Assembly (NCBI RefSeq): GCF_000264905.1
Contig: NW_006763146.1
Span: 1-50,055 of the forward strand
Reading direction: 5' to 3'
Length of the DNA stretch: 50,055 nt
From: Stereum hirsutum FP-91666 SS1
Lineage: Eukaryota; Basidiomycota; Agaricomycetes; Russulales; Stereaceae
Numbering within the stretch: the first letter of the stretch is position 1; each line of letters starts with the position of its first letter. Below, one piece after another: positions 1-9,890 of this stretch. The notes under the pieces were generated by a model that was given only the letters and a program-made list of their open reading frames with translations, searched no databases and was not told the origin of the DNA. The translations under genes and the position numbers were made by a program.

Positions 1-28
1 GCGACTCCGACGTCAATCCCTTTCTTCT

Positions 29-402
29 ACACGTCTCTCCTAACCAAAAAACACGTCTCCCCCATCTCGAAACACGCTCCTATCCAACACACTCGTATTT
101 TCACTCACATCGACTCTGCCCGTTTTATCACATCTCACCCCACGTCTCTGTCCATTTTTCCATCTCTGACGCTCATATTTCATCTTCACCACCTTCACAC
201 ACCTCGAAAACGACACAAACACACTCTATTCCACCAACACGTAAAACACATCCTCGTCACACCCACTCAACCTTATCCACGACGCTCTCTAACATCTCTG
301 CCATATTTTTCATCCCGACACGCTCAAACCGACACTCAACCCTCGCCCCGTCATTTATTTTACGCCTCCGTCAAAATTGACACGAAAATACCCCCAAAAA
401 AA
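29..402 (+). repeat. Direct repeat, copy 1 (~370 bp, AC-rich)
   Basis: This C- and A-rich stretch reappears near 5,800-6,170 in the same orientation with scattered substitutions and small indels; I judge it above 90% alike by eye. It starts at a shared ACACGTCTCTCC and ends in a shared CACGAAAATACCC followed by an A-run. No gene is supported in it. The two copies bound the satellite block between them. They could be LTR-like ends of a non-autonomous element or simply two units of a larger subterminal repeat. Confidence 0.85.
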
Positions 403-1199
403 TCGATTTTATCGTTATTTTCCCACGGTCATTTCCCTCTGTGCCCCTGTTATGTCGTTTGTAAAGTCTCCTATTCACGCTATAGAACTCAGTGACGCAC
501 GTCTGTCTCAATTTCTCAACCCTCAAAATCAATATGTAGCAAGGCAAGCACGTTTGAAGCAGTTCACAAACCGCCACTGTAGGTACAGGTTCGACTTGTC
601 ATCCACCGCAATTTGCCGCGCTCTTCTCCTTTCGACTGCCACCTTCGGCACGCACGTCATGATTGTGAGTGGTGGTCGGCATCTCAAATCCCATCTCCCA
701 GAGCTCTGCAGTAATCTTCTCTCTTATACTCTCTGGTAGCTCACTTCGTAATCTGCGTGCTTTCGCTGTGCTTGAACTCTAAGCTTGGACTTTGAGGAGA
801 GCTTGTCGCCATCGATCTTTGACGCATCGTCTGTCTACCGGAGGCTAGGTCTCGGAGCGTACACCTGTGTGGTGCGGAATTGACACGTCGTGTCACCGCT
901 CACATGGCTGTCACTCCATATCGTTTCTTAGGCAACAACACTCTCGTCTTGAGAGCGCGGCTCTGAGATCCGGGCCCCAGCACCCCTCTCCACAATTTAG
1001 TCTGATCTCCGTTGATTCTCTGCCGGTTTTCGTCGTGTCGGGCTCAAATAAAAGCCATGCATTCATACTATCCGTGTGCACGACGCTATGGGTCAATCTC
1101 ATTGGGATCTCATTGAGAACAACAAGGTTCAGTATCGGGGAGTTTCCATTTTCAGTATCCCTTGTTGAAAATCGTCCAGCGTTCGCTGAATAGTGATTC
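403..1199. other. Non-coding stretch inside the repeat block
   Basis: I see no gene here. Short open frames overlap on both strands without introns, domains or codon consistency. The sequence leads from the first direct repeat into the ~170-bp satellite that becomes recognisable at about 1,200. Confidence 0.5.
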
Positions 1200-2300
1200 G
1201 GTCGTCGTCGCAACGGGCTCCAATTGACGGGGGCGTCCAATACTACCCGTCATAATCAACGTTTGAGCGAAATCCGCGAGCTATTGATGGAGAACGAATG
1301 GTTTCAGGTCGGTAGGGTAAGTTCTCAGTACCCAATCGAAAATCGCCTCGCGTCAGCTCAATATCGCTTCGTTTTTCGACGTAATGGGCTCAAAATGATG
1401 GGAGGGCCGCGTACTATCGGAGTCAGCTCAACGTTGAAGAGAAACCGCTGAAAATCGATGGAGAACGAGTGGTTCCCACTCGGTAAGTTTCGTCCCTCAA
1501 CCCTCCTTCAGAACTTTGCTCGCATTTGCTCAATATCGGTCCGATTTTCGATGCAATGGGCTCCAAATGACGGGAGCCTCAATTACTATCGGACAGGACT
1601 CAACGTATAGGACAAACGGCTGTGATATGATGGAGATCGAGTGGTTTTGGTTCGGTAAGTTTCGTCCCTCAACTCTCCTTCGAATATTTGCTCGCATTCG
1701 CTCAATACCGGCTCGATTTCCATCGTTGTCGGCTCTATCTAACGGGATGCTTTGTTAAAACTCCGCACCATCCAGGTTTGAAGCAAAACGGCCGGGGAAT
1801 GGTCGAGAACGAAGCGTTTTACCTCAGTATGTCATCCCCACCAGCCCTCCCTCCTCCAACATCGTCTCGCGTTTGCTCAGTTCTCGCTCAATCATTGTCT
1901 TACAGGGCTCGATGGAACGGCAAGGGTACGAATAGCCTACCGCATCGAAAGTTTGGGGCAAAACTATGGTGCATTGACCAAGTTAGACGAAATTGTAGCC
2001 GGTGAGTTACCCCTCAGTTATTTCCCTCATAGAGAATTACTCATAACTTCTTCAATATCGGTCCGAATATCGATGTTGCGGGCTCGAAATGACGGGAGAA
2101 ATGTGTGCTATCCGCTGCACACTTGGTGCAAAGTCGATTGACGGAGTCATCGTTGAGAACGACGACGATCATTTGGGTAAGTCATCTCTCAATATCTCCC
2201 CCTCCAAAATACTGTTGTAACTCATTCACTTTTCGTTCAATTCGCGTCATGTTGAGATAGAACGGATCAAATGTATGTCCGCTCCCATCTCTAGCTTTTG
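1200..2300. repeat. Degenerate ~170-bp satellite, block 1
   Basis: About six diverged units follow one another with a period of about 165-175 bp. Each carries a landmark series: a GGGCTC-AAATGACGGGAG-like segment, then AAACGG, then GAGAACGA, then a GGTAAGT-like hexamer followed by a pyrimidine-rich CCCTCAA tract. Landmarks of this kind are seen near 1,290, 1,460, 1,630, 1,805, 1,980 and 2,145. The same unit returns at 2,960-3,540 and 4,030-4,500. No protein reading is maintained across units. Confidence 0.75.
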
Positions 2301-2399
2301 CCTCATCGGAGATGACCCGTTCGTCGTTGATAACGACGGACTTGAAGTCGGGCCTTATCCATGGTGCACCCGTCTTCCAATATTCTCACTTCTGGGCAG

Positions 2400-2860
2400 T
2401 ACGGTATCGCCAAAGGCGATGCAACACGTGGTCGTCATTGTTTTGGTTATAGAACATGATTAAGGCCCTCTAGTAGCCGGGCCGTGCAAGTGCGCGCTGC
2501 AGCAGTTCTCCTGTGCACTGCACCGCCAATGGCGATGCTACACCTGGAAGTGGTGTTTCCGGTCGTGGAGCTTCAAAATTTCAGGCTAGATACTGAGCAT
2601 TTGGAGGGCCACCTTGTATATTCGTCGTGTGCTGCGTCGTGTCGCCATAGGCGATGTTCTAAGCTAGTCATTGCTCACGGTACGAAGCCCGCTATCTGAT
2701 CTTTGTGTCACACAGACCCGCCAAAAGCAATGTGACGCTAGCTGTAGTAGTGCATGGCACGTCAAAATGTCTCCGGGCACTCAGCGACAAGCCGTGCGGA
2801 CCTGTGGTACGATGCCGTGCCCCGTGGCGATGTATCGCCAGAGGCGACATTCGGCCATAA
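2400..2860. repeat. Scattered copies of the palindromic minisatellite core
   Basis: Four or five short dyads of the form TCGCC-N3-GGCGA lie at about 2,405, 2,526, 2,641 and 2,830. The loop differs between copies (AAA, AAT, ATA, AGA) while the stems stay complementary. Copies here are more widely spaced (roughly 110-190 bp) than in the dense array that follows downstream. Confidence 0.7.
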
Positions 2861-2959
2861 GATCTGGGCAGTCAGTACCACAGCACCACTTCCAGCTGTA
2901 ATATCATCCGTTCTTGGTCTACTGAAGGTACATTCTGTTCACAGTGAGCTCTAACAACA

Positions 2960-3540
2960 CACCTGAATATGCTCTACTACCTTCAGAATCTTGTTTGATG
3001 CGAAACGGTCCACTCGCCGTCGAGATCGATGATCCGAACTTGGTCAGTACCCCCTCACCAATCGTAACATTGCTTGTTCTCAGCCAAATGACGGTGCGTT
3101 CGTGAGGTAGCGGGCTCAATCGACGCGCATAGTCATACTACATATGCCCTTGTATCTGGTTTCATGTGAAACAGTCCGCTTGCCGTCGAGAACGACAATC
3201 TCAACTTGGTGAGTACTCCTCACCAATCGTAAAATCACTCATTCTCAGTCAAATGACCGTGCGTTTATGAGGTAGTGGGCTCGATCGATGCGTACACGTA
3301 TGGTACATATGACCTGGCACTTGGTTTGATGCAAAACGGTCCACTCCCCATCGAGAACGACGATCTGAATATGGTGAGTGCCCCCCAACAACTGTAAAAA
3401 CACTCGTGCTAAGTCAAATGACCGTGCGTTCTCGATGTAGTTGGCTCTTTAGACGTAGGTCAATGTCTTCCGTTGCCTCCTGCATTTTATTTCATGGTAA
3501 TCGGCCCATTCGTAGTCGAGAACGACCAGTTTGACCCGGC
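2960..3540. repeat. Degenerate ~170-bp satellite, block 2
   Basis: Four units are visible. They share GAGAACGAC-like segments near 3,020, 3,187, 3,350 and 3,512. The first three are followed by a TGGTGAGTAC-like motif (TGGTCAGTAC in the first) and then by TTCTCAGTCAAATGAC-like sequence. These units are closer to the block at 4,030-4,500 than to the block at 1,200-2,300. Confidence 0.8.
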
Positions 3541-3559
3541 AACATCACGCTAACTTGAG

Positions 3560-4040
3560 TGCTCCCTTCTGCTCAGTGCGCGTAGCTGACCTGATGTGTG
3601 AATATGTAGGCAAGCGGTGCCGTGTCATATTGCCATAGGCGATGCACCCAGACATAGCTGCGCGGAAGGCTGCAGGGCTGTGTTGTGTCGCCAAAGGCGA
3701 TACACTGGCGAACGGGTGCTGCAGCCGGCCTGGCAGCTGTGTGCTGCAGTATCGCCCGTGGCGATACGATACAGCGTGGCAGGTCTCCTGGCAGTTGTGT
3801 AGCTGTGCATCGCCTATGGCGACACTACACAGTGTCGCAGCCTTCCTGCGACCCGTGTGGTATTGCAACAGGCGATACCTCAGTGCATAGTGGCCAGGAA
3901 GGATGTAGCGCTGTGCCGTGTCGCCACAGGCAACACGCTGGTGCACAGCTGGAGGGAAGGCTGCGACGCCATGCCATATCGCCACAGGCGATACAGCGCA
4001 CAGCTGGCAGGAAAGCTGCCGTGCCGTGCAACTGTCCAGT
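3560..4040. repeat. Palindrome-cored ~58-bp minisatellite, dense array 1
   Basis: Tandem units of about 54-61 bp each contain a dyad such as TATCGCCACAGGCGATA. Dyads lie at about 3,630, 3,688, 3,750, 3,808, 3,861, 3,920 and 3,977. The stem is kept while the 3-nt loop varies (ATA, AAA, CGT, TAT, ACA). Spacers carry a looser conserved pattern with CAGCTGGCAGG and AAGGCTGC. Because the unit is close to 57 nt (19 codons) and the core is symmetrical, long repetitive open frames exist on both strands; I regard them as by-products. Confidence 0.85.
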
Positions 4041-4500
4041 TACCATCGAGAATCACGATCTCAACTTGGTGAGTACCCCTCACCTATCGTAAAATCACTC
4101 GTTCCCCGTCAAATGATCATGTGTTTGCGAGGTAGCGGGGTCGATTGACGCGCACTGGCGTCCCACATATGCCCCTTTACTTGGTTCCTTGGGACATGGT
4201 TCACTCGCTGTCGAGAACGACGATCCGAGCCTGATGAGTACCCCCCATCAACCATAAAATTACTCGTTCTCAGCCAAATGATCATGCATTCGCGAGGTAA
4301 TGGACTCAAACGATGCATACAGGCATCGTACATATGGTATGGTACTTGGTTTGACGTGAAACGGTCCACTCACCATCGAGAACAATGACCTGAACCTGGT
4401 GAGTACCCCCCATGAACTGTAAAATCACTCGTTCTCAGTCAAACAACCGTGAATTCTCGAAGTCACGGGCTCTTTTGATATATGTCAATGGCTTCCATTG
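4030..4500. repeat. Degenerate ~170-bp satellite, block 3
   Basis: Three units repeat CATCGAGAATCACGATC-like, TCGAGAACGACGATC-like and ATCGAGAACAATGACC-like segments near 4,045, 4,210 and 4,373. Each is followed by a GGTGAGTACCCC or GATGAGTACCCC motif and a conserved AAAATCACTCGTTC segment. The block sits between two palindrome arrays, so the two repeat families alternate. Confidence 0.8.
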
Positions 4501-4519
4501 CCTCCAGCATTTTATTTCA

Positions 4520-5039
4520 TGATAGCTGGCCGAAAGGCTGCGGGGCTGCATTGTGTCGCCACAGGCGACACATTGGCGCACGGGTGCTGCAGCCTGCCTA
4601 GCAGCTGTGTGCTGTAGTATCGCCCGTGGCGATATGACACAGCGTGGGTCTCCTGGACACTGTGCAGTGGTGTATCGCCTATGGCGACACTACTCAGCGT
4701 CGCAGCGTTCCAGCGACCCATGTGGTATTGCCACAGACGATACCCCAGCGCACAATTGCCAGGAAGGATACAGTGCTGTGCTACGTCGCCACAGGCAATA
4801 CGTTGATGCACAGCTGGACGGATGGCTGCGACACCATATCGCCACAGGCGATACAGCACACGGCTGGTGGGAGGGCTGCGATGCCGTGCCGTGTCGTGTT
4901 GCCACAGGCGATATGCCAGCGCGGCTTGCCTCCAGCACCGTTCTCGCTCACCCCTGTGCCCTCTGCCTGCCCTACTACTATTCATAACCCTAAGGTAGGG
5001 TTGGACCTAGGAAACCTAGGGACCAGTGTTTTCTTCTCA
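4520..5039. repeat. Palindrome-cored minisatellite, dense array 2
   Basis: Dyads of the TCGCC-N3-GGCGA type recur at about 4,555, 4,618, 4,676, 4,727, 4,786, 4,838 and 4,900. Some stems are altered on both arms, for example TTGCC paired with GGCAA-like arms elsewhere in the family. The right end (about 4,838-5,039) is a partial, slightly diverged copy of the 373-bp unit that follows. Confidence 0.8.
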
Positions 5040-5785
5040 TAACCTAACCTAACACTACACAGTGTCACAGCCTTCCTGTGACCCGTGTGGTATTGCCACA
5101 GACCATACTTCAATGCATAGTTTCCAGGAACAATGTAGCGCTGTGCCGTGCCGCCAGAGGCAATACGCTGGTGCACAACTGGCGGGATGGCTGCGACACT
5201 GCGACACCATATCGCCACAGGCGATACAGCACACGGCTGGTGGGAGGGCTGCGATGCCGTGCCGTGTCATGTTGCCACAGGCCATACGCCAGCGTGGCTT
5301 GCCTCCAGCACCGTTCTCGCTCACCCCTGTGCCCTCTGCCTGCCCTACTACTATTCATAACCCTAAGGTAGGGTTGGACCTAGGAAACCTAGGGACCAGT
5401 GTTTTCTTCTCATAACCTAACCTAACACTACACAGTGTCACAGCCTTCCTGTGACCCGTGTGGTATTGCCACAGACCATACTTCAATGCATAGTTTCCAG
5501 GAACAATGTAGCGCTGTGCCGTGCCGCCAGAGGCAATACGCTGGTGCACAACTGGCGGGATGGCTGCGACACTGCGACACCATATCGCCACAGGCGATAC
5601 AGCACACGGCTGGTGGGAGGGCTGCGATGCCGTGCCGTGTCATGTTGCCACAGGCCATACGCCAGCGTGGCTTGCCTCCAGCACCGTTCTCGCTCACCCC
5701 TGTGCCCTCTGCCTGCCCTACTACTATTCATAACCCTAAGGTAGGGTTGGACCTAGGAAACCTAGGGACCAGTGTTTTCTTCTCA
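5040..5785 (+). repeat. Exact 373-bp tandem duplication
   Basis: Two adjacent units of 373 bp (about 5,040-5,412 and 5,413-5,785) appear identical base for base, including every open frame in them. Each holds several palindrome cores, a TTCTCGCTCACCCCTG segment, a telomere-like inverted motif and a CCTAACCTAAC run. A third, partial and diverged copy lies just upstream. Identity this complete implies a very recent duplication or an assembly artefact. Confidence 0.9.
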
Positions 5786-5799
5786 TAACCTAACCAAAA

Positions 5800-6170
5800 A
5801 CACGTCTCTCCTAACCAAAAACACGTCTCCCACATCTCGAAACACGCTCCTATCCAACACACTCGTATTTTCACTCACATCGACTCTGCCCGTTTTATCA
5901 CATCTCACCCACGTCTCTGTCCCTTTTTTCATCTCTGACGCTCACATTTCGTCTTCACCACCTTCACACACCTCGCAAACACCACAAACACGCTCTATTC
6001 CACCAACACGTAAAACACATCCTCGTCACACCCACTCCACCTTATCCACGACGCTCTCAAACATCTCTGCCATATCTTTCATCCCGTCACGCTCAAACCC
6101 ACACTCAACCCTCGCCCCGTCATTTATCCTCCGCCTCCCTCAAAATCGACACGAAAATACCCAAAAAAAA
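5800..6170 (+). repeat. Direct repeat, copy 2 (~370 bp)
   Basis: This is the second copy of the sequence at 29-402, in the same orientation, closing the satellite block. Both copies share the interior segments CATCGACTCTGCCCG and CGTAAAACACATCCTCG. The flank after this copy (AAGTAGGTCTGCC) differs from that after copy 1. The frames open across it lack any recognisable domain. Confidence 0.85.
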
Positions 6171-7110
6171 GTAGGTCTGCCTCGGAGCCTTGAACATTTT
6201 AGCCCCACGACCTCTTTTTTATGACCAAGCATCTCCTGGACACTTGCGGTACACCGCAGCCTGACTTTGTCACATGGGCCATTGCCACACACGCTCGGCC
6301 CTCACAGGAATTGGGCTTTCTTCTCTTCTTCTTCAGCCACATGCACACCAGCGGCATCTTTCACAGTCCTCGACCTTCCCTGGTTCATATTGTATGCACG
6401 CTATTTTCAGCGTTTCTGACACGGCCCCTCATCACGCCGCCCCTTGTTTATCCAGGTTGCCATGGGTGCAGAGACGCGGGAAAGGTATGTACCCGGACTT
6501 TCGACGAGACAGCCGCAGCCTATGTAGCGTTTTCTGATGCAGTTCATGAATTCACAGGGCAAGTCGACCGAAATGCTCAGGCTGAGGTGCGCGATGCAGT
6601 CTTCTCCGAATCGGCCCCGTAGCCCGCTGTGGAGGGTTTCCAGTCGGTGCCAGACAGTGACGGATAGTGATTGAATCCTCAGGTACAATCTCCTCGATGG
6701 CTTCCACGCACATATTACTCCGTATTTATTGTCTCCATTCTCAAGTCACGCACCTCAGCCTCTAACAGCTAACAGTAATACCGCATTGCTTGTTGGCAGT
6801 CTCTGTCTCATAGTCTCGGGACGGCAGCCGCAGACCGTAAAGCATGCAAGCCATCTCCTCATGATATGGTCACACCGACTCTGAAGAGTACTTTGAACCC
6901 TCTTCGGCAGAACTCTGGGTATATGCAGAAGGTAACGGGCGCGATACTGCAGGTTGCTGCCACCCCAGGGCGCTGCGGCTCCTCGGGATGCGTCTTCTTT
7001 CTGTCCGAAGAACGGCCAAACGCCATGCGCGCAGAGGTTATATCAAACTACTTCCGACCATGGTGATACGTTGGTTCTTCAGGTTCCTCCGATCCACAGG
7101 AACAAGCTTG
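6171..7110. other. Intergenic; no supported gene
   Basis: The stretch lies between the repeat block and the rhamnogalacturonase gene. A plus-strand open frame at 6,221-6,622 contains a GCHGCRDAGKVC-like cysteine cluster but shows no family I recognise and no splice structure. The last part is the upstream region of the GH28 gene. Confidence 0.5.
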
Positions 7111-7116
7111 TATAAA
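7111..7116 (+). promoter_or_regulatory. TATA box of the GH28 gene
   Basis: TATAAA lies 65 bp upstream of the GH28 start codon. The spacing is like that of the other TATA motifs I see before the secreted-protein and SDR genes in this window. Confidence 0.55.
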
Positions 7117-7175
7117 GCAGAGTTCCGATATAGGCTTGGCACTGGCACCCCACCCGCCCTCAGATCATATCCGTC

Positions 7176-9115
7176 ATGTTCTCGCTTCGGACGGCCGTAG
7201 CTCTCACTGTCTTGGCTTTCACCGGTTTCGTCCATGCACAGTTGACAGGATCGACTGGTCCTACTACGCCGCTCTCTTCTAAAACTGTCACTTGCAGCGT
7301 CTTGGACTACGGGGGATCCGTGGGTAGCAGCGACATCGGTCCTGCCATTTTGGAGGCCTTCGAGGTTCGTTTTTTGACTCTTGGATCATGTCATATATGT
7401 TTGCTCCCTGACCGATCAGTTGTGTTTCTCAGAATTGCGTGTTGAAAAACTCCGGTGCCGTTCTCTACGTCCCGGCAGGAAATTACAACATGGAAACTTG
7501 GGTTACTCTTACCGGAGGTGGGCGTTCATCTATCCTATATTTCTAATCTATAGACTCACGAGCGTCACCTGGTAGGAACGAAATGGGCTTTTAGACTCGA
7601 TGGCTTGATCACACGTGCATGTACGTCGCCGTCCATTTACACATGATTAAATCCGTCCTTCGGTTGAAGATGGGCCTTAGCAACCACAAGTGGAAACATG
7701 TTCGCCATCGAGAACGCCGAAGATTTTGAAATGTACAGCTCTACCTCCGCAGGTGGAATCCAAGGACTGGGTTACCAATGTCGCAATGCCGGGTATGTGG
7801 CCTTCATTAAGTCCCATACACGCTGTATGATTTCTGAGAGGATCACTTGCGTCATCTAGCCCCCGACTTCTTCGTATCATCGACTCCACTAACTTTTCTC
7901 TTCATGATTTGATCTTCGTCGACTCGCCGGAGTTTCACATCACCATCGACGGAGGTTCTAGCGGAGAGCTCTACAACCTTGCCATCCGAGGGGCTGACAT
8001 CGGTGGGAGCGATGGTGTTGACATTAGTGGTGACAATCATTGTGAGTCTGAACCATATCGTTCTTGTGTTACGTTTCTGTGTCTCATGAAGCTGAGCAGG
8101 GGTCCACGACGTCATGGTCACAAACAGAGACGAATGTGTCACTGTTAAGTCGCCTGCGAGTAACTTCCTCATCGAACAGATTTGGTGCAATCAGTCTGGA
8201 GGATGTGCGCTTGGTAGCTTGCCTGTGGACTGCGACATATCTAACATACAATATGTGTACGTTATAAGCAGCTTTTCGCGTCTTTATATCGTTCCTTACG
8301 ACCCACGTTTCAGACACGTATACACGAACGGATGCAATCAGGCGATGATGATCAAGAGCAACGGGGGCTCTGGCTCTGTCAAGAACGTGCTCTTCGATGA
8401 TTTCCTCGTTACTGGAGGTAGTGCATATGCTCTGGACGTGAACCAGTACTGGTCGAGCATGTCTACTCTCGATGGTGATGGTGTCGCACTCTCGAACATT
8501 ACGTTCAAGGTGCGTCGTGGAGCCTCTCGGAACCCATTACATAAGTCTGCACTTACCTCTCGCGTTGGTAGAACTGGGACGGCACAGTTGCTAACGGCGT
8601 CAGCCGTCCGCCGGTCCAATTTCTTTGTGCGGATGAGGTTCCCTGCACTGACAGTACGTGCAACATTATCACAGTCGCAAATTCGATGATCTCTGAACGT
8701 TCTTCTCTCAGTGACCCTCATAGATGTGTACTTGTGGTCTGATACTGGATCTGCGGTGTACAAGTGTGAATCTGCGTTTGGAACTGGTGCATGCCTTCAC
8801 TCATCCGTTGCAGCCACCAGCTATGCTGCAACGTCGACCGCATACAATAAGCCCATCAGTATGACTGCAGTCCCCACTCTCGCCGGAGATCTGACGGCCG
8901 GCTTTGGGTCGACTGCTTCTATCGCTACGCCGTCAGTCGCCCTCCCTCTTGCTGATATGTTCCAACTGACCGTTGCTCGATTACAGAACGATTCCATCGA
9001 CATACTACCCTGGTCTAGCCCAGATCACGCCTCTAATGAAGAACCTGTAGTTCAGAGCAGCTGTTTCGAAATCGTTTGCATTCATCATAGTGGTGTCCCG
9101 TGTATCCTTGTGTAA
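7176..9115 (+). CDS. Rhamnogalacturonase, glycoside hydrolase family 28, secreted
   Basis: Probable endo-hydrolase of the rhamnogalacturonan I backbone of pectin, acting outside the cell. I read nine exons (7176-7364, 7433-7517, 7576-7620, 7681-7792, 7860-8041, 8100-8256, 8314-8509, 8572-8653, 8713-9115), all joined in frame by GT..AG introns. The N terminus is a signal peptide (hydrophobic [14 protein letters not shown]). The parallel beta-helix region carries [28 protein letters not shown] and MMIKSNGG, the rhamnogalacturonase versions of the GH28 active-site segments, where polygalacturonases have NTD, DD, HG and RIK. The end has paired cysteines ([17 protein letters not shown]). The last ~60 residues are unusual for the family, so the 3' end may involve an unseen intron. 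Function assignment is firm; exact C terminus is not. Confidence 0.9.
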
Positions 9116-9149
9116 AGGTGCTCGAACGTCAAGGGGATATGCTTTTCTG

Positions 9150-9155
9150 AATAAA
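9150..9155 (+). terminator. Polyadenylation signal of the GH28 gene
   Basis: AATAAA lies about 35 bp after the GH28 stop codon. This is the canonical poly(A) hexamer, although fungal signals are loose. Confidence 0.4.
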
Positions 9156-9890
9156 ACCGACGCTCGCACACTCTTACTTCCTAATGGTCTGATGTGTCCG
9201 CTTCGATCGCAATTTGCCACCGCACAATATAGTTCTACTAGTATGGGATTATATCTCTGAGGTTGCATAGCACTTCTTTGCGAAGACGAACACGCTGCTC
9301 TTCGAATCTCTGCATTGTTTCATGAAGACACAAATAATACAGGCCGTCACTCAGATTAATGTGTCCTGTCCCTGAGACGAGTAGGCTGTCTGTATGGTAA
9401 ACCCCGAAGACGAGTTATGAACCCATAAAGTAAATGGAGAATCCAAGGTAAGTATTAGAGCCAAACCAATGTCCTAAAGAAGATAGCATTTGCCAAATGT
9501 CCAATCGCGAAGTAATGGGAAGGATCCCAAGAGTGTCGGGGAGTTCAAGAGTAGGTACGTCAGTCCATAATAATTGCAGTATTGATCAAAATATAGCTAG
9601 GATTCAGTGTCCATTCAGAAATTCTAAAATCCGAAAGGGATTATGGACGTTGTTGCGCCTTGACCTGTGTGGTCGTGATCCTGTCGTTCATATCGTCCTT
9701 ATTTGAGGGTATTGCTTTTAGCGCCTGAGCACAATCAGTATAGGACTTCGTCGTCCGTCAAATAGGGCAATCAACGCTGGCGACGCTATATCTCCCTTCT
9801 CGTTCTCTTCTTCGACATCTTGATCGCTGGACTGTATGTTCTCGCAGGCTCTATACTATCCACGCCATTGGATAACAACCGAGCTTCCTC
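9156..9890. other. Intergenic; nothing recognised
   Basis: Only short unconnected open frames occur. I see no tRNA, repeat or conserved protein segment. Confidence 0.5.

Noticed and set aside
3560..5000. CRISPR-like array (repeats with variable spacers)
   Set aside because: The units are diverged along their whole length, spacers are related to each other, and the host is a fungus.
3545..5800. Long open frames of 80-157 codons on both strands with 19-residue repeats (for example LWRYG.. and PVATRH..)
   Set aside because: They follow from a ~57-nt GC-rich repeat unit with a symmetrical core, which keeps several frames open at once. They have no splice structure, domain or signal peptide.
29..6170. 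Intact LTR retrotransposon
   Set aside because: No gag, protease, reverse transcriptase or integrase reading is present between the direct repeats.
6221..6622. Possible Zn2Cys6-type cluster (GCHGCRDAGKVC)
   Set aside because: There are only three cysteines in an isolated frame, with no basic region or downstream domain.
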